Translations under genes and position numbers: made by a program
Part shown: positions 54,289-63,047 of the stretch, piece after piece
Numbering within the stretch: position 1 is the first letter of the stretch
Layout of the letters: the number at the start of each line of letters is the position of its first letter
The notes under the pieces: model-generated
The model's database searches: none
Told to the model about the DNA's origin: nothing
Seen by the model: the letters and a program-made list of their open reading frames with translations, nothing else
DNA from: an uncultured Oscillospiraceae bacterium
GTDB lineage: Bacteria > Bacillota > Clostridia > Oscillospirales > Oscillospiraceae
Direction of reading: 5' to 3'
Assembly: GCA_947587485.1 (NCBI GenBank)
Contig: CANPXZ010000001.1
Location: 25,683 to 89,682 of the forward strand
DNA length: 64,000 nt

Positions 54289-54756
54289 TTAGCCCTCCTT
54301 ATCTTCATCGAACTCATGGCGTTCCCGCCACGCAGGTCCCTTGTCGATCTCGCCGGTCTTCCGGTCAACGCGCCACAGGCGCCGTTTCGCGGCCCGGGCC
54401 AGCATCTTGATCACAGAAAACGACGCAAAGAGGGTAAAGCCGCAAGACATGCCGATCACCGTGTAACCGGTCAGCACATCGGTGACCGTCTCCATCCCGG
54501 CGACGCCCGTGGCGCCGATCAGGACCGCCACCAGGATCATCGCAACCTGGATGGCGACGTAACACACGATGCACATCACCATGCCATACAGCAGGCAGAT
54601 AACGCCGTTGTGGCCCATGATCTTGGACCCGCGCCAGGACTTCGACATCACGTCGCCGAACAGCCCCGCCTGCTTTTTCGTTTCCTTCATTGCGTCGTTC
54701 ATTTTCGACTTATGCTTCTTTGCCGCGATCGCGACTGCTGTGCTGCCCATTTTCAT
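54289..54756 (-). CDS. membrane protein
   Basis: Hydrophobic segments GVICLLYGMVMCIVCYVAIQVAMILVAVLIGA and TVIGMSCGFTLFASF. Confidence 0.7.
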   Translation of the reverse strand: MKMGSTAVAIAAKKHKSKMNDAMKETKKQAGLFGDVMSKSWRGSKIMGHNGVICLLYGMVMCIVCYVAIQVAMILVAVLIGATGVAGMETVTDVLTGYTVIGMSCGFTLFASFSVIKMLARAAKRRLWRVDRKTGEIDKGPAWRERHEFDEDKEG

Positions 54757-54775
54757 GTTTCCTCCTTATATCAGA

Positions 54776-55606
54776 TCAGCCGTTATTGGTCTTTTTAAGC
54801 GTTCTGGACTGGTCAGGCGGCCAACATTTGAAATCAGAAATCGTAATGTTGTCCTCACCACCGGCACCGGCCGTATGGACCGCCGTATATTCAAACACGG
54901 CCGCGGTCTTGTTGCTGGAGTTGCGTGCCTGGAGATAGACATACGCCATATACCGATAATTCCCGTCGGAATCCTCGCCGATGGGATAGGTTACAAAGTC
55001 GCCCTTGCTGGACCGGCAGGTATAAGCGTCACTCACCTGGTCCATGACCCACTGCGGCGGGTTGCCCTCAGCATCCGGGTCAACATGGTTTTCCTTGCAG
55101 TACTGCAAGGCTGCCGACGTAACGTCATAGGGAGCCAGGAACTGTACGGTGAACAGGCAGTCACCCAGAATCTGTCGGTAGTCCTCACGCATCTTGTTGT
55201 ACTCGACGGCAGATGCAAAGTTGACGGACGGGGAGATAAAATCCCAGAACTTGCCATCATCGGCCTGCCACCGCCCGGTATCCAGCCCGTCACCTTCCCA
55301 GACAATATTCACGGTATCGGACGTATCGATCTGCCCCTGATGCGTAAAGTATTCATCGCTGGAACGAAAATTGTCAACTTCATTCTGCAGGGCGATCAGC
55401 GCCTCGTTGACACCATTCTCACCAACGTCATAGTCCTCGAAGAAATTCCCGGCGACGTTCATGGCAACGCAGACAACAAGCGCAAACAAGAAGAACACGC
55501 CGCTGATCATCAACTGCTTTTTATGGGCGCCACACCAGGCGCCAAACCCGCCAACGGCTTTCGGCATCGCGGGCCCGCCGCCGGCTCTTGGCATTTTGAG
55601 CTTCAT
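54776..55606 (-). CDS. single-TM T4SS-type membrane protein (possibly VirB8/TcpC-like)
   Basis: Basic N-terminus, one TM, ~220-aa extracytoplasmic domain; position in the conjugation operon. Confidence 0.55.
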   Translation of the reverse strand: MKLKMPRAGGGPAMPKAVGGFGAWCGAHKKQLMISGVFFLFALVVCVAMNVAGNFFEDYDVGENGVNEALIALQNEVDNFRSSDEYFTHQGQIDTSDTVNIVWEGDGLDTGRWQADDGKFWDFISPSVNFASAVEYNKMREDYRQILGDCLFTVQFLAPYDVTSAALQYCKENHVDPDAEGNPPQWVMDQVSDAYTCRSSKGDFVTYPIGEDSDGNYRYMAYVYLQARNSSNKTAAVFEYTAVHTAGAGGEDNITISDFKCWPPDQSRTLKKTNNG

Positions 55607-55624
55607 ATCGTTCTCCCCTTTCTT

Positions 55625-56572
55625 TTATCGCGCCGGTGATGCAATGTTGCTTTCCGGCTCCTCAGGCTCTGTCTCGACCGGCGGCTGCTCCGCCTCGGAA
55701 TCAGCGATCTGCTGGTCCGTCGGCATCTCAGGATCCGTCACACCTTCCGTGCTGCCAGTCGTATCCTGGATGATGTCACTATTATTTTCGCTCGGACTGC
55801 CATCATTTGCCGGCACCGACTCATCGCCTGTCAGTCCGGGGATCAAGTCGTCGATCATATCCTGCAGGTCCGGATCGATCGTGGAGGAATTCGGGTCGGC
55901 CTCGATCGCGCCGTTCTGGTCCAGCATGTAAGCAAATTGGGAATAATATGTGTTGGAATCGACCGCAAACTTCCCGGTCTCGCCGTTATAAGACCCGAGC
56001 TTCAGGGCGATCAGGTACTTCGTCCCGCTGCCCTCGGTATACCAGCAGGACCAGAGGCAGTCGTACGTCGGAACCTGCGCGTCATAGAACGTGTCAAACT
56101 GCCACACGATCGGCGTCGCATGGGGGTCCAGCTTCCCGCCATACCAGGGGTTCACATTCGGACTCCCGGTCAGGACGGACAGTCGGGACTTCGCTTCAGT
56201 CCCAAGGCCGCCATCCTTAAAATATACATTCATCAAGTCGGCCAGTTCCTGACCGCCTTCCTGGGCAGAATACATCTGCTTCGTCTCGGTACGAACGCCA
56301 GCATCGTCACGTTTGGCGTCGTTCTCTTCATGCCACGCCGCCGCCTCGCTTTTGAGGGACGCATAATCGGCATTCAACTTGTCATACTGGGCCTGCAGGT
56401 CCTGCACGTTGTCATAGTGCCGCTTGATCCCGATACCGCCGGTGATGACCATCGCCAAAGCGACCAGGACGCACAGGGCGTCAAAGATCTTGAACTTGAT
56501 GGCTGTTTCGCGCTCGATCTGCTTGTTGATATTCTCCCGCGTTTCGCTGCGGGAGTTCAGATTTACGGCCAT
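55625..56572 (-). CDS. single-TM T4SS-type membrane protein
   Basis: ORF MAVNLNSRSETRENINKQ..., TM IFDALCVLVALAMVITGGIGI, coiled region and extracytoplasmic domain; GGAGG RBS. Confidence 0.6.
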   Translation of the reverse strand: MAVNLNSRSETRENINKQIERETAIKFKIFDALCVLVALAMVITGGIGIKRHYDNVQDLQAQYDKLNADYASLKSEAAAWHEENDAKRDDAGVRTETKQMYSAQEGGQELADLMNVYFKDGGLGTEAKSRLSVLTGSPNVNPWYGGKLDPHATPIVWQFDTFYDAQVPTYDCLWSCWYTEGSGTKYLIALKLGSYNGETGKFAVDSNTYYSQFAYMLDQNGAIEADPNSSTIDPDLQDMIDDLIPGLTGDESVPANDGSPSENNSDIIQDTTGSTEGVTDPEMPTDQQIADSEAEQPPVETEPEEPESNIASPAR

Positions 56573-56621
56573 ATGCCTTTCCTCCTTCTGATTTTTCCGG
56601 CCTCCGCCGGCGCCTGAGGCT

Positions 56622-56650
56622 ATTATAGCACACCCCTCAGGAAAAAACAA
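56622..56650 (-). promoter_or_regulatory. putative promoter TTGTTT-N17-TATAAT for the T4SS/relaxase operon
   Basis: -35 at 56645..56650, -10 at 56622..56627; TTTATATAAA at 56657..56666. Confidence 0.7.
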
Positions 56651-56731
56651 TATACTTTTATATAAAATTATTAAAAATGTTCATCCAAGAAAACCCCCGG
56701 CCCCGAAGGACCGGGGGCCCAGCCTCACACC

Positions 56732-59700
56732 TTAATCGTAATGTCGTGTCTCAGACATTGCAGCGTTATAAAGATCGATCAGGTTTCGCCAGTGCGAGTT
56801 ATCGCCCTGTCCGTAAGTATCGGTGAAGTTCGTCGGTTTATAGCCGATCACGTTGCCGTCCTCGTCCTTGATCTCAACGCTGCCGTAGCCCCAAACCTGG
56901 GAATCAGCGCCGGCAAGATCACTGTCGCTGGAAACAGCACCGCCAGGCGTACCGCCCTGATAAATGAACCCTTCATTCAAGTCGCCGTCGCCATCAGCAT
57001 CCGCGCTGCCCGTGGGAACGCCCTTCGGAGAAACGGAATTGTCGTCTTTACGGGAGATATTCCGGAACAACATGTAACACGCCGTTCCTTCACTCTCATC
57101 AGCATCCGAATGGACGACCTTGAACATGCTCTTGAAGTTCAGGTACTGTGTCATCATGCCGCGCGTGCCGCGGGACGCGTGCGTCACCCAGTTGGCATTA
57201 TCGCCCTTGTAGAGCTTGATGTTCTCGTCATTGTCGTTGCCAAACTCGTCCTGGGCCTGGTCCGTCGGCTTATGCGTAACGGGATCAGAATACTGGTATT
57301 CCGTAACTTCCTTCGTAAACGGAACCACGTACGCCTCGTCTTCATCGGCATCACGGAAACACTGTCTCGGATAGACCTCCGTGTTCGCCTTGCCGCTGGC
57401 CGACGTCGCATTGGTCGTTACTTCGCCCGTGTCAGCGTCCAGATACTCTGTGCCGGACGCAAGCTGCCACGTACCATCGTGGTTGTCAGTATAGGCCGGG
57501 TTCGGATTATTCTGCGTACCGTCTGCCCGGATCCACTGGTCCGTCGGCTGGCCGTCCTCGTCCAGCCAAAGTTTCGGGGACGATGTCGTGGACGCCATCT
57601 GTTTCTTCTCAGGATCCCAGAACCCGGTGTAATACTGGAAGTCACGCCCGTTGTCCAGGTCGTCACGCGTCAGGCCGGCCTTGTCCTGGCTGCCATAGGT
57701 AACATGGAATACATGTTCGTCGCCCAGGATCTCACGGAGCAACGAGTTGCCGAAATCGATGTTTCCATTTCCATTCTTGCCGTCAGGTCCGCAGTCATCA
57801 TTATGGCCGTAATTGCCGGCCTTCGGGTCAACGCCGTGCTGCGAGCCGACGACGGCCACCTCGCCGTATCCATAATGATCACTGACGCCTGTCTCACCAT
57901 GCGTGTCAGGGTCGAACCGAATTGACTCAATGCCGCTGCCGTCACTGCCGGGGCCAAAACCCTGATATACGGTCACGGTAACGCCGTTCACGGTCTGGTC
58001 GTTCGATTTGCCATATCCGACACGGTTTCGGATCGACTCGCATCGCTGCAGGTCTTCCGGCACACAATTCTCAGATACCTCATTGATCGTCTCCGCATCC
58101 TCACCACCTGTGCCGCTCCGGATCGCGTTACCTTCGATCGTAAAGTAGCCCAGGAGACCCTGCCGACCGGAAGCACAATAACCGATAGTCTTGTCATTAC
58201 TGGAACAATCATTCCAATAGTTCGGAGTCTCGTCGGCAATATGGTTGACGCCAACACCTTCGATGTCATTGGGGTTAGTCAAACTTTGAGCAGACCCATC
58301 AACCTTTGTAGACCAAGCGTTTTGAACAAAACCATAATAATTGTACTGAACAGCCTGAAGCAAATTAGCCTTATCGGGAACAACAGTACCGCCAACCATC
58401 CAATTGCTGATCTGGAACGACTCAGTCGGATTTTCAACAACCGGAATCGCCATGTAAACAGCAATACCGCTATGATAACAGTACTCCAGATAATTACAGC
58501 CCCAATGATCGTGGCAATAATCACCCTCATCACACTCATTATGAACAGGACCGTGTTCCTTCACTGCATGTGAAAGAAGATATTCACAATTGTGATAACA
58601 GGAATCACCACAACCAAGAGTTTTGCCACATGCCGGGCACGTAGTTGTACCACACTGGCAACCAAAAATCGGATCATCACAATCACATCCGCCTTGGCAT
58701 GGACCATAGAATGTCTGGCCGTTACAAGTCTGATGTCCCGGCGGTTTCATGGAATAACTGATCTCAGTGCCATCAGCTAGGAAATACCGGGCCTTACCAT
58801 AACCAACAATGCCAGACATATTATACTTACCACGAAGGTCAATGTGGCCAAAATCGATCGTATCGCCCCAGTCAGCATCCCAACCAACAGCATTCAGCTC
58901 AAGCTGCGTATCGATCTTATTCGTATCGGGATCAGTCACATTGCAGTCATCATCATAATACGGGCATTTGAAACGAGACGGAGCATAGTCAATGTCATCC
59001 AAACGATCATCGTGGAAACACATCTGTGCATGGGTGTGATAATACGGGATCACGATCCACTCACGCCGGTTATAGTCGTCACGAACATCCAACCGGGTTT
59101 CACCGTCCTGACGATGGTCGCCGCCAAGGAGACGTCTGCCCATTTCCTCATTGCTGGCGTCATCTTCGCCATAAATATAATCAGTATAGCGAACCAGGCC
59201 CCAAGAGCTGGCAAGTGTGGCAGAATCCTTACCGTTGTTATCACGACGGCTACCACTCGCCTCAGCATCCAACGTTGCAGTAGATTCCAATGCGCTTTCC
59301 CAGCCGGCCTTGCCGCCAGACACCTGCTTACCGGTCGACGAATTCAACGCCGCCACCATATAAGCCAGCATATTGATGTTGCCGTTCTGGCCGACCACGT
59401 AATGCCGGTCGATCCAGGCAAGACGGTCGTCCTCTTCAGTCTCAGAACCGTCAACACCAATGGCATCGCCAGAGGCCGAGCCTTTGAACCCGCCGTCCAT
59501 GGCATTCCGCTGGGAATTGCCCTTGCCGCTGCCGGCGCTCCAGTCTTCCAGGCCACCCGTCAGGTCACTTGTCGGGAAATTCAGGCCCTTCGAGCCTTCA
59601 AGCGCCAGGAACGGGTTCAAGGCATAGATCTCAGCATCATAGTAATCGCTGTTGAACACATGCTGCGTATCCTCGTGGGCGCCATTGCGCTCTATCGAAT

Positions 59701-62700
59701 TGGAATCCATGTTCGGGTTGTAGAGGGCCTTCTGGTAATAGCTGACCGCGTGCATCGGAACCGTGAAGTAATTCTTGAACACTTCCGTCCCGTCGCTGCC
59801 CATGGACAGGCCGCCAACTCCGTTCATGATCTCTTCAATGTCTTTTGCCGTCAAGCCGTACCTGCGGTCGGGACGGTTTGTCATGCTGGCCTGCATGGCC
59901 GTGTCATACACATCCATTCCGGAACCGACGCGGCTGAACAAGTACATCGGACCAAAATTCCGTGCCTCATAGTTGCTGTCATCGCCGTTCCGTTCGATGG
60001 ACCAGAGCTGGGTCAGATCCTGCAACATGTCATTAGAGACGACCGTATTGTAATAGAAATACCGCCCAGAAACATCGGTCTCATCCGGGATCCTGGAGAA
60101 CCGGCGGTACACGTTGCCAATGATGTGGCCCGTGTCGTTTCCGCCGCCGTCGCCAAGCTGCCACACGTCGGCATCCTCTTCAGACGGAAGCGTGCACATG
60201 AGCGACGCCATGCCAAAACGCAGGAACTGGTTACAACGGTACTCAATATCCGTAACCAGCTCATACCGCCAGAACGGGTTATCGTCACCGTCCTGCGTCA
60301 TGGTCCAGTCGCGGTCGGACCCATCGTCGTACCAAGGCAGTTCGTTGTTATCCACGCTGTCATAGTCACCGGTCCCGCCGCCTTCCACATCACCGGCACC
60401 AACGGTGTTCCAGTCCTCAAAAAAAGACTTGTTGCCTCGGGCCAGCTGCGTCTGGTACTGTTCGATCTGGTCATCCGCGGAATCGTAATAGTTGTCCTCA
60501 CCCAGCTCAAACTCGGTGTACAGGTCATCTCCGTCCGCCGTCTTCGCGGCGGCATCGTCATCCGAGTTATGGATCAGGCGGACGAAGATCTCCTCCCAGG
60601 CCTTGAACTCCGGAAGGCCGGTCTTCAGGTTATATTCGTCCTCACGGCCGATAGACTCGTTGAGCTTCTTGTCCTCATTGTCCATCGCGCCGGTGCTCTG
60701 TGTCTCCAGGAACGTGTAGCGCTGGTCCGCACCCTTCTGCGCAAATTTGTCCTTATAGGACAAACCGGCCTTCATGATCTGCGGGACATCGATATCCAGG
60801 TCACCCTTTATGAGCTTCGATGCCGGATCAGAATTCGGACTCAGGTCAGCGTTGGAACCGAACAGCTGATACTGCTGGAACAGCCACTCCATGCCCCAGA
60901 ATGCCTGCACCGTACTATCGCCAACATACGTGATGATGTGGCGCGTCGTATTCGTGTTGGAGTTCGGCCATCTCAGATTCGCCAATGCCATGGCGGCTTC
61001 TTCCGCCGTCGGCGTCGTAGTATCGGGATCTATCTCATCCTTACCCGCGGGATCAGTATCATCAATACCGGCATCGGGAGACACGCCGCCATCATCGCCA
61101 ACGCCGCTTGCCGTAGCACCGCTCATAGACGCGTCATTCAACGTACCGTTGGCCGCATCAATGGACCAGGAGATCATCACCGTGCCCGGAGAGATCTTCG
61201 AGGTCGCGCTGGCCGGATAATAATCGTTGCCGCGCAGGAACCCGGCAAACTCCCAAAGACCGCCGTTCCCGCCGGTACTCATGCGGCGGTCAGGGTCATG
61301 CTGCGAACCGGCCTTCTTACCGTCAACAGCCCAAAGCAGCTGGTACTTCGGGTTGCCAGCAGGGAACTTGTCATCCGCCCCGGCGATCCGGACAGCCGTC
61401 GCCGTACCGCGGTCGCAGGAAGAAAAGAATCCGATGTTGCCGCCAACACCAGTCTCCTTCGGGAAGGCGATCAGATGCGCGAAATAATAATATTCCGTAC
61501 AGGCAATACAGTCAAGTTTCCCGGTGATACCGGGACCGTGATTTGCATAAGTGGGCTGGCCGTCAGTACCGTCATCATCGATTTTCGTGCCTTCGCGGAT
61601 ATCAAGGGAGTGGGAATTCGGATCACCATTCACGCCTTCCTGGAAGTCCCAGTCATTGATGATCAACGGGGAACGTGTCGCACGACGGTACTCACCATAA
61701 GCACCGGCAACGTTTTTATAGTCGCCGCCTTCGATGAACGAAATAGACACGGCCGCCTTTGCGATATCGTTCACATCGATATAGGTCTTGTTCTTGCAGA
61801 GCTGGATCGTATTGCTCTTCGCCACGGCACTGGTAAAGCTATCGTCTGCCAGGATCTCAGCCATGGAGACTGTATCCTCGGTAAACTCGCTGTTTGCCAC
61901 GGCATTGTCGACCATCTCGTTGACGCCAGGGCCGCTGGCGCCGTCATAGTGATCAAGACGGGCGAGACGCTTATCCACGTCGTTCAGGCTGCCGCCGGAA
62001 ACCATATATCTGAAGAACGACCGGACTCCCTCCTCGGGGCTGGAAAACCCAGTGACAGACGCTGCGTTGTCAGGCGAGAAATCCGTATAAGTCGTCTTCA
62101 TTTCAGCCAGCAGGAAAGCGCACTGGTACTCAAGGTCAAACACGCTCACGTCCTGTGTGACCTTGTCGATGCCTTCGATCAGGCTGATCGCGCGCCCGGC
62201 CGTCCATTGGATCAGGCCGATGCCGCAGCACATATGGCCGTCAACGATATAGAACGAGTTCCCGTTCCAACCGCCGCCAGACTGGAACGCCTGGCCGTAT
62301 GTATAATACGCCTGCAGCGTCGTATCGGCACTCGCCCCGCTGTCAGGGCCGGCAACGGATACAAACTGCTCTTTCGCGGTTTTCAGGATGAAATCGCTCT
62401 CCAAACGAGCCGGATCGATCCCGGACTCAACGCCCATGCAGGCGAGCATGCCTTTCAGGAAGTTGACAGGATACCCAAACTGGTTGCAGAAAATATCATA
62501 CATGATATTGACATTTTCCTGCACATCGTTGTCGGCACCCTCGCCAGTCCCGGGCAGCTCAAGCTCCCCCGGCTCGCACTGGAGCGGCGGGTCGTTTTTG
62601 ACGACGCCGTCGTTCTTGTAAGTCGTGAAAAGCCCAAAGATCGAGAAGCCGAATACGGAACACAGCGTGACGATAATGGCGAGCATCTTCGGCTTCGCCA

Positions 62701-63016
62701 ACGTCGTCAGGATATTCTTTCCCGGTATAACGGAGCCAAGCCCGCCCCCGAAAAACGAGAGCAGGCCTCCGCCGTTCTTTGTCTTTGCCTTCTTCGGCCC
62801 GAAAAGCAAGTTCCGGGCCCTGTGCAGCAGGCCGCCCTTGGACGACTTGGACGTCCCAGTCGTCGTTTCGGTCGAAGTCTTCTGCACATGCTTGTTCTGC
62901 TGCGCCTGCGACTCTTCTGAAGAAGCCGGAGCCTCCTCGTTTTCAGAGTATGTATTCAGGCTTTGACGGGTCTTGCCATTGTCTTTCCCGTTCTGTTCGT
63001 CCATGTAAGAAGCCAT
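56732..63016 (-). CDS. giant T4SS-associated surface protein with phage-tail-lysozyme-like domain and Cys-rich insert
   Basis: 2094-aa ORF; TM near N-terminus; NFLKGMLACMGVESGIDPARLES...CCGIGLIQWTAGRAISLI; 15 Cys in ~95 aa around 58490..58745. Confidence 0.85.
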   Translation of the reverse strand: MASYMDEQNGKDNGKTRQSLNTYSENEEAPASSEESQAQQNKHVQKTSTETTTGTSKSSKGGLLHRARNLLFGPKKAKTKNGGGLLSFFGGGLGSVIPGKNILTTLAKPKMLAIIVTLCSVFGFSIFGLFTTYKNDGVVKNDPPLQCEPGELELPGTGEGADNDVQENVNIMYDIFCNQFGYPVNFLKGMLACMGVESGIDPARLESDFILKTAKEQFVSVAGPDSGASADTTLQAYYTYGQAFQSGGGWNGNSFYIVDGHMCCGIGLIQWTAGRAISLIEGIDKVTQDVSVFDLEYQCAFLLAEMKTTYTDFSPDNAASVTGFSSPEEGVRSFFRYMVSGGSLNDVDKRLARLDHYDGASGPGVNEMVDNAVANSEFTEDTVSMAEILADDSFTSAVAKSNTIQLCKNKTYIDVNDIAKAAVSISFIEGGDYKNVAGAYGEYRRATRSPLIINDWDFQEGVNGDPNSHSLDIREGTKIDDDGTDGQPTYANHGPGITGKLDCIACTEYYYFAHLIAFPKETGVGGNIGFFSSCDRGTATAVRIAGADDKFPAGNPKYQLLWAVDGKKAGSQHDPDRRMSTGGNGGLWEFAGFLRGNDYYPASATSKISPGTVMISWSIDAANGTLNDASMSGATASGVGDDGGVSPDAGIDDTDPAGKDEIDPDTTTPTAEEAAMALANLRWPNSNTNTTRHIITYVGDSTVQAFWGMEWLFQQYQLFGSNADLSPNSDPASKLIKGDLDIDVPQIMKAGLSYKDKFAQKGADQRYTFLETQSTGAMDNEDKKLNESIGREDEYNLKTGLPEFKAWEEIFVRLIHNSDDDAAAKTADGDDLYTEFELGEDNYYDSADDQIEQYQTQLARGNKSFFEDWNTVGAGDVEGGGTGDYDSVDNNELPWYDDGSDRDWTMTQDGDDNPFWRYELVTDIEYRCNQFLRFGMASLMCTLPSEEDADVWQLGDGGGNDTGHIIGNVYRRFSRIPDETDVSGRYFYYNTVVSNDMLQDLTQLWSIERNGDDSNYEARNFGPMYLFSRVGSGMDVYDTAMQASMTNRPDRRYGLTAKDIEEIMNGVGGLSMGSDGTEVFKNYFTVPMHAVSYYQKALYNPNMDSNSIERNGAHEDTQHVFNSDYYDAEIYALNPFLALEGSKGLNFPTSDLTGGLEDWSAGSGKGNSQRNAMDGGFKGSASGDAIGVDGSETEEDDRLAWIDRHYVVGQNGNINMLAYMVAALNSSTGKQVSGGKAGWESALESTATLDAEASGSRRDNNGKDSATLASSWGLVRYTDYIYGEDDASNEEMGRRLLGGDHRQDGETRLDVRDDYNRREWIVIPYYHTHAQMCFHDDRLDDIDYAPSRFKCPYYDDDCNVTDPDTNKIDTQLELNAVGWDADWGDTIDFGHIDLRGKYNMSGIVGYGKARYFLADGTEISYSMKPPGHQTCNGQTFYGPCQGGCDCDDPIFGCQCGTTTCPACGKTLGCGDSCYHNCEYLLSHAVKEHGPVHNECDEGDYCHDHWGCNYLEYCYHSGIAVYMAIPVVENPTESFQISNWMVGGTVVPDKANLLQAVQYNYYGFVQNAWSTKVDGSAQSLTNPNDIEGVGVNHIADETPNYWNDCSSNDKTIGYCASGRQGLLGYFTIEGNAIRSGTGGEDAETINEVSENCVPEDLQRCESIRNRVGYGKSNDQTVNGVTVTVYQGFGPGSDGSGIESIRFDPDTHGETGVSDHYGYGEVAVVGSQHGVDPKAGNYGHNDDCGPDGKNGNGNIDFGNSLLREILGDEHVFHVTYGSQDKAGLTRDDLDNGRDFQYYTGFWDPEKKQMASTTSSPKLWLDEDGQPTDQWIRADGTQNNPNPAYTDNHDGTWQLASGTEYLDADTGEVTTNATSASGKANTEVYPRQCFRDADEDEAYVVPFTKEVTEYQYSDPVTHKPTDQAQDEFGNDNDENIKLYKGDNANWVTHASRGTRGMMTQYLNFKSMFKVVHSDADESEGTACYMLFRNISRKDDNSVSPKGVPTGSADADGDGDLNEGFIYQGGTPGGAVSSDSDLAGADSQVWGYGSVEIKDEDGNVIGYKPTNFTDTYGQGDNSHWRNLIDLYNAAMSETRHYD

Positions 63017-63047
63017 CTATTGGACACCGCCTTTCGGTAAAAATCGC

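Noticed and set aside
58844-62920. 1358-aa plus-strand ORF
   Set aside because: Antisense shadow of the 2094-aa surface protein; no RBS, promoter or domain evidence.
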